From: an uncultured Methanobrevibacter sp.
GTDB lineage: Archaea > Methanobacteriota > Methanobacteria > Methanobacteriales > Methanobacteriaceae
Direction: 5' to 3'
Length of the DNA stretch: 57,228 nucleotides
Assembly (NCBI RefSeq): GCF_937898925.1
Contig: NZ_CALDKF010000067.1
Coordinates: 1 to 57,228, forward strand
The translations under genes and the position numbers were made by a program. Under the pieces are notes generated by a model. The model saw only the letters and a program-made list of their open reading frames with translations. It did no database searches and was not told the DNA's origin. This document shows, piece after piece, positions 1-7,813 of this stretch. Position 1 is the first letter of the stretch; the number at the start of each line of letters is the position of its first letter.

Positions 1-866
1 AAGCAGTTATCATGAACTGTTTTACTAAAGAAGATAATTTAATTGTTATAGATGGGGGATCCTTTGGCCATCGCTTCACTCAAATTTGTGAAGTTCACGA
101 AATTCCTTATAAATCTGTCAAAGTAGAAAATGAAACTTTAACAAGAGAAATGATTGATGATGTTATCGGTGAAGAGGAATTTACCGGTTTGCTGGTAAAC
201 TTAGATGAAACTTCAATAGGCCAATTATATGATATTGAAATGTTATCTGAACTATGTAAGGAAAAAGATTTAATATTTGTGGTAGATGCAATTAGTGCTT
301 TTTTAGCTGATGAAATAAATATGGATAAATATGGAATCGATGCAATTATATTAAGTTCTCAAAAAGCATTAGCTTTAGCTCCCGGTTTATCCATTGTGGC
401 AGTTAGTGAAAGAATGATGGATAGAATTGATGTAATAGACTCTAAATCCCTTTACTTTGATTTTAAGGATTATTTGAAAAATGGTGAAAGGGGCCAAACA
501 CCATTCACTCCAGCTGTAAGAGTGATAATTGAGCTTGAAGATATGGTTAAACGCATTGAAAAGAAAGGTATTGATAATGTCATTAAAGATACCAATAAAA
601 TAGCTCTATACTTTAGAAAAAGAATAAAGGAAATTGGATTAGATTATCCAAGTTATCCGTTATCAAATGCTGTTACCCCTGTTATCTTTCCCGATGAAAA
701 TGCAGATATAGTTTATAGAGAATTAATTGATAAATACGGATTTACAGTTAATCCAAGTGGCGGAGAAAATGCTAAAAAAATGTTTAGAGTAGCTCATGTA
801 GGTAATCATTCAATCGAAGATACTGAAGAATTGATTTTAGCTATTGAAGAGATAATTAAAAAATAA
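1..866 (+). CDS. class V PLP aminotransferase, probably 2-aminoethylphosphonate type (5' partial)
   Basis: The reading frame is open to the left edge: codons before the first ATG (position 12) read Ala-Val-Ile and match the family's conserved region, so the gene starts outside the window and about 280 C-terminal residues of a protein of roughly 370 are seen. The class V fold is shown by VDAISAF (the aspartate that contacts the PLP pyridine nitrogen) and SSQKAL (the Schiff-base lysine) followed by APGLS. Such enzymes swap an amino group between alanine/pyruvate and an aldehyde or keto acid. LicD-type and cytidylyltransferase genes downstream favour 2-aminoethylphosphonate-pyruvate transaminase, but alanine-glyoxylate or serine transaminase cannot be excluded without the N-terminus and the genes to the left. 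It is the first of a co-oriented run. Confidence 0.72.
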   Translation, partial: AVIMNCFTKEDNLIVIDGGSFGHRFTQICEVHEIPYKSVKVENETLTREMIDDVIGEEEFTGLLVNLDETSIGQLYDIEMLSELCKEKDLIFVVDAISAFLADEINMDKYGIDAIILSSQKALALAPGLSIVAVSERMMDRIDVIDSKSLYFDFKDYLKNGERGQTPFTPAVRVIIELEDMVKRIEKKGIDNVIKDTNKIALYFRKRIKEIGLDYPSYPLSNAVTPVIFPDENADIVYRELIDKYGFTVNPSGGENAKKMFRVAHVGNHSIEDTEELILAIEEIIKK

Positions 867-940
867 TTTTAAATTTAATCATGAAAACAAGGTGAAATTT
901 TAAAAAATATAATTTTTAAATGAAATAGGAGAGAATTCAA

Positions 941-2608
941 TTGAGTAAAATGAATGATTTACAAAAAAATCTATATCAGTTATTAGTTGAATTTGATGAG
1001 ATTTGTAAAAGATATGATATTAAATACCTCCTAGCAGCGGGAGCTTCATTAGGTGCTATTAGAAATCGTAGTTTTATGCCATGGGACGATGATATTGATT
1101 TATACATCACAAGAGAAAACTGGAATAAATTAAGACACATTTTAGAAACAGAAAAAAATGTTTTACCTGAAGGTCGTTCATTCGTCTATAAAGAAAACAC
1201 CCCATATTATTGCAATCCCCTTCCTAGATATGTTGATACAACAACAACCAACATATATATTTCACAAGCATTTACAGGAAAAGCGTGTGGACAACACCTA
1301 GAATTATTTATATTTGATCCTCTGCCAGTTGGAGATGATGAAAAAGAAAGATATCTTGAAAAATTGCACATTTACACTGAATTGTTATCTCCTTATTTTA
1401 TTGTAAACAAAAATACCTCTCTTGAAGACTGGCAAAAACATTACAAATTATATAAAAAATATTGTAAACGAGTTGATAGGGAAGGTGAAGAAAAGGTTCT
1501 AAAAGAGCTGGAAGATGAACTAACCCAGTATACACATGAAGAATGTAATCAATATATCATGCATTGGGGTATAAAAAATTACATTTATAATAAAGAACAT
1601 TTTGAAGAATTAGGAGATTTTGGAAAATTTGAAGATGGACAATTCCCTATAGGTCACTATACTGAAGGAATACTTAGAGTCGCTTATGGTGACAGTTGGA
1701 TGTACATTCCAGTTTATGATGAACAGATTTCACACAATGGTCTAAAAAATGATATCCCATTTGAGGAATATACTAATCGTTATCTTAAAAAGATTGATCG
1801 TGAAAAAGTCTTTAAGAAATACAAGAGGAACAAACGTAACAATGCTGAGGTATTTTACAATCGTAGAAAAGTTGATTTGTTAGTTGCAAAAGCTAAAGTT
1901 AAAGCAAGCTATATACATATCAGGGAAAAAATTGAGGGTAAAGAAGATTATTTGTATGATTTACTTGAAAATAAAGATTATACCTGTCTGAATGAACATT
2001 TTGAAGATTTTGCTAGATTACAATCTATTGGTGATGTAAGAAAATACAATATTATGGTTCCAATATCTGATAAGAACCTTCAAACATTCTTATTTGGTTT
2101 GATTGAACAAGGCCAATATTATGAAGTAAATAAATATTTAAATGTGCGTAAAGCACAAGAAAAACATTTAGGGGAAGAATTTAACGAAATTGAAAATATT
2201 TGTGAAATCTGTAGAGAATTGTCTATAGCCAGATACGATAAAAAGGATTTAGAATTAGTCCAAAAATTGGTTGACAAATATGAAGAATCATATCCTGATT
2301 TACTAGATATATACCGTGCTAAAATATGGGTAATGGAAAACAAAGCCAAGACCGAAGAGGATTATAAAGAAATTGATGAATTATGTAATAGTGTATTAAA
2401 AACTTATTTCTTCGATGGGGAAATAATGGCTATACAAGCTAAAGCAAAATTAGAATGTGGCCAGAAAGAAGAAGCTATGAAACTCTATAAAAAATCTGTT
2501 GAAAATACTCGTAATGGTATTATTTGGCAAAAAGTTGAAGATGAATGCGGTTATAGTCGTATGAATGTTGAACGTGAGCTTATTAAAGAACTTAATGGTG
2601 AGGAATAG
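941..2608 (+). CDS. LicD-family phosphotransferase with TPR-like C-terminus (copy A1)
   Basis: 555 aa. Residues about 10-75 carry the LicD nucleotidyltransferase-fold core: LLAAGASLGAIR, then FMPWDDDIDLYI, whose aspartates bind metal. LicD enzymes move phosphocholine or a related phospho-group from a CDP-carrier to a surface glycan. The middle is Lys/Glu rich. The last 140 residues look like TPR helices (IYRAKIWVMENKA, IMAIQAKAKLECGQ). The TTG at 941 is chosen because AGGAGAG at 927-933 lies 7 bases upstream; the next ATG (950) is too close. A second copy at 4882 has exactly the same length and the same TTG/SD arrangement. It is followed 32 bases later by a degenerate LicD relative. The donor (choline, aminoethylphosphonate or other) is not visible in the sequence. 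Confidence 0.85.
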   Translation: MSKMNDLQKNLYQLLVEFDEICKRYDIKYLLAAGASLGAIRNRSFMPWDDDIDLYITRENWNKLRHILETEKNVLPEGRSFVYKENTPYYCNPLPRYVDTTTTNIYISQAFTGKACGQHLELFIFDPLPVGDDEKERYLEKLHIYTELLSPYFIVNKNTSLEDWQKHYKLYKKYCKRVDREGEEKVLKELEDELTQYTHEECNQYIMHWGIKNYIYNKEHFEELGDFGKFEDGQFPIGHYTEGILRVAYGDSWMYIPVYDEQISHNGLKNDIPFEEYTNRYLKKIDREKVFKKYKRNKRNNAEVFYNRRKVDLLVAKAKVKASYIHIREKIEGKEDYLYDLLENKDYTCLNEHFEDFARLQSIGDVRKYNIMVPISDKNLQTFLFGLIEQGQYYEVNKYLNVRKAQEKHLGEEFNEIENICEICRELSIARYDKKDLELVQKLVDKYEESYPDLLDIYRAKIWVMENKAKTEEDYKEIDELCNSVLKTYFFDGEIMAIQAKAKLECGQKEEAMKLYKKSVENTRNGIIWQKVEDECGYSRMNVERELIKELNGEE

Positions 2609-2640
2609 CACTACTGAAAATCATATGGAAAGGGGTAAAA

Positions 2641-3843
2641 ATGAAAACCAAACAAGAAATACAATTAGAGTTACTTCAAGAAATAGATGAAATCTGCTCA
2701 CAAAACAACTTAAAATATATTTTTATTGGGATAAGTGCATTAAATGCATACATTAATCATTCAATAAAACAAGATAATGGAATTGTTAGCGTTGCGATGA
2801 CACAAGGGGATATAGATCGGTTTTGTGAAATTGTAGAAAGCCAATCCAGAGATAATCGCTATGTTGAAGGAATTTTTAATAATCCTAATTTTTTGGAATT
2901 ATATGTAAATTATGGTAATAAAAATACAACTGAAATCGACATGCTTGCTAGAAATAAAAACAAACATCATGGAATAAATGTGCGAATTTACCCTATTCTT
3001 AAAACAGTGCAATTAGATGGAACAAGAATTACAACTTATACACCTAGATTGTCAAAAGAAAGAGAAATGCGAAAATTTATGAGTAAAACCGTTGAAAATA
3101 AAAAATTTTGGTTTGGAAAGGCTGGAATTGACATTTTGAATGGTGCTTATAGTTTAACTGGTGGAGGCAAACGTTATTATAAAGAATTAAAAACCCATAC
3201 TTTTATTGATAAATGGGAAGATATTCAAAAATATTCTAGAGTAAGTATCATTAAAAATGAATTAGATAGCAAATTATTTAAAGAAATTGATAAGATTGAA
3301 TTTGATGGTATAAAATTATCAGTTCTCAAAGATATTGAGAGTTATTTCAGCGCATTATACGGAGAAAAATTTAAAGAAATAAAAATCATTCCAAAAAGAC
3401 AGAAAATGCGTGAAATTGTTGATACTGAAATTGGTTATGAAGAAATTATTGAAGAGATAGAAGATCTTATCAAAGAAGCAAAAGCAACTCGTGAAGAAGT
3501 TATGTGGGGAAGATTAAAAGTATATAGAGAAAAAATAGCTGTTGATAATGTATGGAATTTAGTGAAAATGACAAATAGTGAAATTGAATTCACTGAATTT
3601 TTCGAAAAAAATATTGACCGTTTATCAAATTTTAACATTGATGATGATAAAGAGCTAGAAGAATTATACAAAGAATTAAGCCCAATTATTGAAACATTGC
3701 AAGATTATTCAAAAATAGGAATGACCTTCTCTATTAACCCTAAAGCTGATGATTTGATTAATAGAGTCTTAATAAAGAAAGGTAAGAAGAGTTTAGTTGA
3801 TAAAATGGAAAAGATTTCTAAGAAAAAATTTTTTGTTGAATAG
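2641..3843 (+). CDS. degenerate LicD-like protein, catalytic motif lost (copy B1)
   Basis: 400 aa, ATG after a purine-rich GGAAAGGGG. The first 60 residues align by eye with the LicD core of the preceding gene: LLQEIDEICSQNNLKYIF matches LLVEFDEICKRYDIKYLL, and TQGDIDRFCEIVE matches TRENWNKLRHILE. Where the active enzyme has PWDDDIDLYI this protein has QDNGIVSVAM, so no acidic triad remains. The rest (GINVRIYPI, LTGGGKRYY, IDKWEDIQKYS) is shared with copy B2 at 6539 but not otherwise recognised. Inference: a pseudoenzyme or acceptor-binding partner of the LicD protein encoded just upstream, because the A-B pairing is repeated. Fold assignment is by hand alignment and needs a structure model. 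Confidence 0.6.
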   Translation: MKTKQEIQLELLQEIDEICSQNNLKYIFIGISALNAYINHSIKQDNGIVSVAMTQGDIDRFCEIVESQSRDNRYVEGIFNNPNFLELYVNYGNKNTTEIDMLARNKNKHHGINVRIYPILKTVQLDGTRITTYTPRLSKEREMRKFMSKTVENKKFWFGKAGIDILNGAYSLTGGGKRYYKELKTHTFIDKWEDIQKYSRVSIIKNELDSKLFKEIDKIEFDGIKLSVLKDIESYFSALYGEKFKEIKIIPKRQKMREIVDTEIGYEEIIEEIEDLIKEAKATREEVMWGRLKVYREKIAVDNVWNLVKMTNSEIEFTEFFEKNIDRLSNFNIDDDKELEELYKELSPIIETLQDYSKIGMTFSINPKADDLINRVLIKKGKKSLVDKMEKISKKKFFVE

Positions 3844-3888
3844 ATATTAAAAATTAAAAAATTAATAAAAAAATAAATTTAACTATTT

Positions 3889-4692
3889 TCAATCGATTTT
3901 TGACAATTTAGACCATTCTTCGATTTTTTCAAAGCCTACTCCATAGTGCATCCTTTCTGCAGATGGAATATAGAAAAATGAAAAAATTCTTTTATTCTCT
4001 TCTAATAATTCCTTACAAAGAGAAGATAATGTTTCTTTAGAATAACCTTTTCCCCTATATTTAGGAGAAGTGATAACACCACCTATAATTGCCAATTCTG
4101 GAAGTTCAGCATATGTTCCAGCATGACAAATAATCTCATTGCTTTCATCATCACGTAAAACAAAGTTTCGTCCGAAACTTTCTTTTTTTCTTTCCATATA
4201 TTGTTCAAATAGTGATTCAAAGCCATAAGGTTTTCCAATACCCTCATCTTCAGCAACTATTCTAACTATTTCTTCTATTTCATCCAGTGGCGCTGAATAA
4301 GCTTTAGGATTTGAAGGATATTTTAATTCCATTAACTCGCCAACAGTCCCAGTTTCTTGTTCATACTCAGGTAAAAAATCTTTGAGTTTATCTATAATTG
4401 GTTTAATTGCAAAGAGGACATGTGTATCTTTTTCTTTTATGAAATATGCAATTTCTTCTGTAATCAAATTTTGTTCTTTACTATAAATTTGGATACCGCC
4501 ATAATATTCACTAATGATAGCACATATCTCCTCATTTTCACATTGTATCCAAACATTGAAATTTTCATCATCAAGTCCAAATTTCTTTAAATCAATATAA
4601 ATGTATAAACATTTCCCGTAATCTTCACCAATATATTCAAAAACAGTTTCAATATTTTCATCATTACATGGTATAATCATTTGAATCATCAC
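3889..4692 (-). CDS. GNAT-family N-acetyltransferase
   Basis: 267 aa on the strand opposite to its neighbours, lying between the two LicD-type gene pairs. The C-terminal half has the acetyl-CoA-binding pattern GGVITSPKYRGKGYSKETLSSL (motif A, R-G-K-G-Y) followed by FFYIPSAERMHYGVGFE, typical of GNAT proteins. The N-terminal 130 residues look like the extra domain seen in two-domain GNATs. The substrate is unknown; position suggests a possible role in modifying the surface polymer, but this is inference. The start is uncertain: ATG at 4692 or 4689, or the third at 4680, which is better spaced from the GTGAT that could act as ribosome binding site. It interrupts the duplicated A-B units, so it was either inserted between them or is a remnant of the duplication. 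Confidence 0.75.
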   Translation of the reverse strand: MMIQMIIPCNDENIETVFEYIGEDYGKCLYIYIDLKKFGLDDENFNVWIQCENEEICAIISEYYGGIQIYSKEQNLITEEIAYFIKEKDTHVLFAIKPIIDKLKDFLPEYEQETGTVGELMELKYPSNPKAYSAPLDEIEEIVRIVAEDEGIGKPYGFESLFEQYMERKKESFGRNFVLRDDESNEIICHAGTYAELPELAIIGGVITSPKYRGKGYSKETLSSLCKELLEENKRIFSFFYIPSAERMHYGVGFEKIEEWSKLSKID

Positions 4693-4881
4693 TCATAATC
4701 TTCATATCTATTTTTTTAATTAATTTAATATAAAACTATTCATAAAATGAAAAATTTATGAAATCTGTTGCAAAGCAAATATAAAATGAACAATTAAATT
4801 TTCATTAAAAAAAAGAAGATGAAACCATCGAAAAATTTATTTTATTTTATTATCATATTTTATATAAAGGAGAGAATTTAC

Positions 4882-6549
4882 TTGAATAGAATGAACATTT
4901 TACAACAAAATCTGTTTAACTTATTAACCGAATTTGATGATATTTGTAAGAAATATGATATAACTTATTTTTTAGCAGCAGGAACTGCATTAGGAGCCGT
5001 AAGACACCATCGTTTCTTGCCATGGGACGATGATATGGATTTATATATTACTAGAGACAATTGGAATAAGTTAAGAAATGTATTAGAAACAGAAGAAAAT
5101 GTTTTGCCTGAAGGAAGATCCTTTGTTTATCATGAAAACACAAAATATTATCGTAACCCTATACCTAGATATGTTAATAATGAAACAACAACTATTTATA
5201 AAACACAATCATTAGCTGGAAAAGCTTGTGGTCAACATCTAGAATTATTAATTTTGGATCCAATGCCTAAAGACGAAGAAGAACAACAGGAATTTATAGA
5301 CTTGTTGAGGGTTTACACTGAAATATTATCTCCATTTTTTGTAGTGTGTAGAAATTTATCTTTAGAAGAATGGGAAGAGCATTACAAATTATATCAAGAA
5401 TACTATGAAAGAGCTGAAAAGGAAGGAGATGAGAAAATTCTTCAAGAACTATCAGATAAATTGCAAAATTATTCACTTGAAGAATCTGAGAGATATTGTA
5501 TGCGTTGGGGGAATGTTATATATACATACAATAAAGAACACCTTGAAGAAAGTAGGATTGGATTATTTGAAGGAAGAGAATTCCCTATAAGCAAATATGC
5601 TGAAACCATGTTAAGAATTGCTTATGGAGATAGTTGGATGTATGTGCCAGAAGTAGAAGATCAAGTTGTTCGTAGTCCAATTACAAATTTATCCATGCCT
5701 TTTAAAGAATACACTAGTCGTTATTTAGAAAAAATCAATCGTGAGGAAGTATTGAAAAAATATAGAATTCTTAAACATGGAAACGCTAATATGTTCTATA
5801 AACGTAGAAAAGTAGATTACTTGGTTGCTAAAATTAATGTAAATGTTGAATCAAAAGAAATTGTAAAAAATCTTAACAAAAATGAAGAATATTTATGTTC
5901 TTTATTAGAAGAAAAAGATTATGAAAGCATATTAGTTGAATTTAATGATTTTTGCAACTTGCAATTAAGGAGAGATGTAAAAAAATATAATATATTTGTC
6001 CCAATATCAAAAAGAAATCTGAAAACATTATTATTATGCTTTATTGAAAAAGGGCAATATTTCGATGGAAATAGATATTTAAAAATCTATAAAGATCAAG
6101 GCGAAACACTTGATGATGAATTAATCGAAATTGAAAATCTTATAAATATCTGTAGAGAATTATCTATAGCTCGTTACGATAAAAAGGATGTTGGATTGGT
6201 TGAAGAATTAATTGAAAAATATGAGGAATCATATTCTGATTTACTAGATATCTACCGTGCAAAAATATGGGTAATGGAAAACAAAGCCATGAACGAAGCG
6301 GATTATAAGGAAATTGATGAATTATGTGGGAAAGCATTAGAACTGTATCCTTTTGATGGAGAAATAATGGCTATACAAGCTAAAGCAAAATTAGATTGTG
6401 GTAAAAAAGAAGAAGCAATGAACCTTTATAATAAAGCTATCTATAATACTAGAAATGGTATTATTTGGCAAAAAGTTGAAGATGAAGTGGGAATTAGTCG
6501 TACCGATATTGAACGTGACTTGATTGAGGGGTTAGAAGATGAAAACTAA
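4882..6549 (+). CDS. LicD-family phosphotransferase with TPR-like C-terminus (copy A2)
   Basis: 555 aa, the same length as copy A1. The LicD core is intact: FLAAGTALGAVRHHRFLPW then DDDMDLYITRDNW. CGQHLELLILDPMP, the Lys/Glu-rich middle and the TPR-like C-terminus (IYRAKIWVMENKA, IMAIQAKAKLDCGK) match copy A1 closely, most strongly at the C-terminus. TTG at 4882 is chosen because AAGGAGAG (4867-4874) precedes it by 7 bases, exactly as in A1; the upstream ATG at 4819 would add a Lys/Phe-rich extension that reads through the ribosome binding site. The gene overlaps the following degenerate LicD relative by 11 bases, so the two are probably translationally coupled. Predicted role as for copy A1; the two may act on different acceptors. 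Confidence 0.85.
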   Translation: MNRMNILQQNLFNLLTEFDDICKKYDITYFLAAGTALGAVRHHRFLPWDDDMDLYITRDNWNKLRNVLETEENVLPEGRSFVYHENTKYYRNPIPRYVNNETTTIYKTQSLAGKACGQHLELLILDPMPKDEEEQQEFIDLLRVYTEILSPFFVVCRNLSLEEWEEHYKLYQEYYERAEKEGDEKILQELSDKLQNYSLEESERYCMRWGNVIYTYNKEHLEESRIGLFEGREFPISKYAETMLRIAYGDSWMYVPEVEDQVVRSPITNLSMPFKEYTSRYLEKINREEVLKKYRILKHGNANMFYKRRKVDYLVAKINVNVESKEIVKNLNKNEEYLCSLLEEKDYESILVEFNDFCNLQLRRDVKKYNIFVPISKRNLKTLLLCFIEKGQYFDGNRYLKIYKDQGETLDDELIEIENLINICRELSIARYDKKDVGLVEELIEKYEESYSDLLDIYRAKIWVMENKAMNEADYKEIDELCGKALELYPFDGEIMAIQAKAKLDCGKKEEAMNLYNKAIYNTRNGIIWQKVEDEVGISRTDIERDLIEGLEDEN

Positions 6550-7738
6550 AACAGATATACAAATAGAATTACTTCAAGAAATTGAAGAAATTTGTTTAAA
6601 AAATAACTTAAACTATGTTTTAGCAGGCGAAAATGGGTTAAATGCTTATCTTAACCACACTATAAAAAATGGCCCTATAGATGTTTCTGTTGCAATGACC
6701 CAAGGGGATATAGATAGATTTTGTGAAATCATCGAAAAAGAATACAAAAACAATCGATACGTGGAAGGAATTTTTAATAGCCCTAAATATAATCCATTTT
6801 ATGTTTCATATGGAAATAAAAATACCACTTACTTCAATGTTGTCAATATTGATAATAGAATTCATCATGGAATTCAAGTACGCATATATCCGATTCGTAA
6901 AGCAATGGATTTAAATGGGAATAAAATTGAAGGATGGACTCCAAAATTAAAGAAAGAAAGAAAACTTCGTCAAAAATTAAATAAAAGAATAGAAAGCAAT
7001 AAATTTTGGAGAGAAAAATTAGCTCAAAAAGTATTAAATATCCCTTACTCATTAACTGGTGGAGGAAAACGCTATTATAATGAAGTTAAAAAGAACATAT
7101 TCATAGACAAATGGGAAGATATTCAAAAATATTCAAAAGTCCGTATTATTAATAAAGAAATAACTACAGAATCATTAAAGGAAATACAGAAATACGAAGT
7201 TGATAATATAAAATTATCATTACCTAAATCTGCTGATACATATTTCAGTGAGATTTTTGGAAAAAATTTTAAAGAAAAAAAGATTAAATTTAAAAAAGAT
7301 GGTGTTAGAGTAATAATCGATACAAAAACTAGTTATAAAGACATCATTGAAGAATCCAATGATTTGATCTTAGAAGCTAAAGCACTGGAAGAAGAAATTA
7401 CAGAAGAAGCAAGTAAATATAATAGGGAAAGGAAAACAACTAAAGATCTATGGCATCTAGTTAATATGACTGATGATCAGGTGAAATTTATAGAATATTC
7501 AAAAGACAAAACTGATACTTTATTAAAATATAATTTGGAAGATGAAGAAGAATTAGATATAGTTTACAGTAAATTGAAACCTATAATTTCATCATTAAGA
7601 AAGTATTCCAAAGTAGGAATGACTTATTCGATTAATCCTGATATAGATACATTAATAGAAAATGTATTATTGAAAAAAAATAAAAAATTGCTTAAAAAAA
7701 TTCAGAAAATAAAAAAACAAGAATATTATGTAGAATAA
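6539..7738 (+). CDS. degenerate LicD-like protein, catalytic motif lost (copy B2)
   Basis: 399 aa, paralogue of B1 (2641) over its whole length: LLQEIEEICLKNNLNYVL, NAYLNHTIKNG, VAMTQGDIDRFCEI, NRYVEGIFN, HHGIQVRIYPI and LTGGGKRYYNEV are shared. The position of the LicD aspartates reads IKNGPIDVSVAM, with only one Asp left, so the usual two-metal site is absent. The start codon lies inside the end of copy A2 (11-base overlap), which suggests fixed stoichiometry with the active LicD protein. Preservation of an inactive-looking partner in both duplicated units argues for a function such as acceptor recognition or activation of the partner; this is inference. Confidence 0.6.
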   Translation: MKTKTDIQIELLQEIEEICLKNNLNYVLAGENGLNAYLNHTIKNGPIDVSVAMTQGDIDRFCEIIEKEYKNNRYVEGIFNSPKYNPFYVSYGNKNTTYFNVVNIDNRIHHGIQVRIYPIRKAMDLNGNKIEGWTPKLKKERKLRQKLNKRIESNKFWREKLAQKVLNIPYSLTGGGKRYYNEVKKNIFIDKWEDIQKYSKVRIINKEITTESLKEIQKYEVDNIKLSLPKSADTYFSEIFGKNFKEKKIKFKKDGVRVIIDTKTSYKDIIEESNDLILEAKALEEEITEEASKYNRERKTTKDLWHLVNMTDDQVKFIEYSKDKTDTLLKYNLEDEEELDIVYSKLKPIISSLRKYSKVGMTYSINPDIDTLIENVLLKKNKKLLKKIQKIKKQEYYVE

Positions 7739-7813
7739 TTTAAGCTGATTATTTGTAAAGATAATTAATGGAAGAGGAATACACCAATAAACTTTCAAGG
7801 AAAACGTGAAAAA

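Noticed and set aside
4819..4881. N-terminal extension of the second LicD copy from ATG 4819
   Set aside because: The extension would translate through the AAGGAGAG ribosome binding site; TTG 4882 gives exactly the length of the paralogue.
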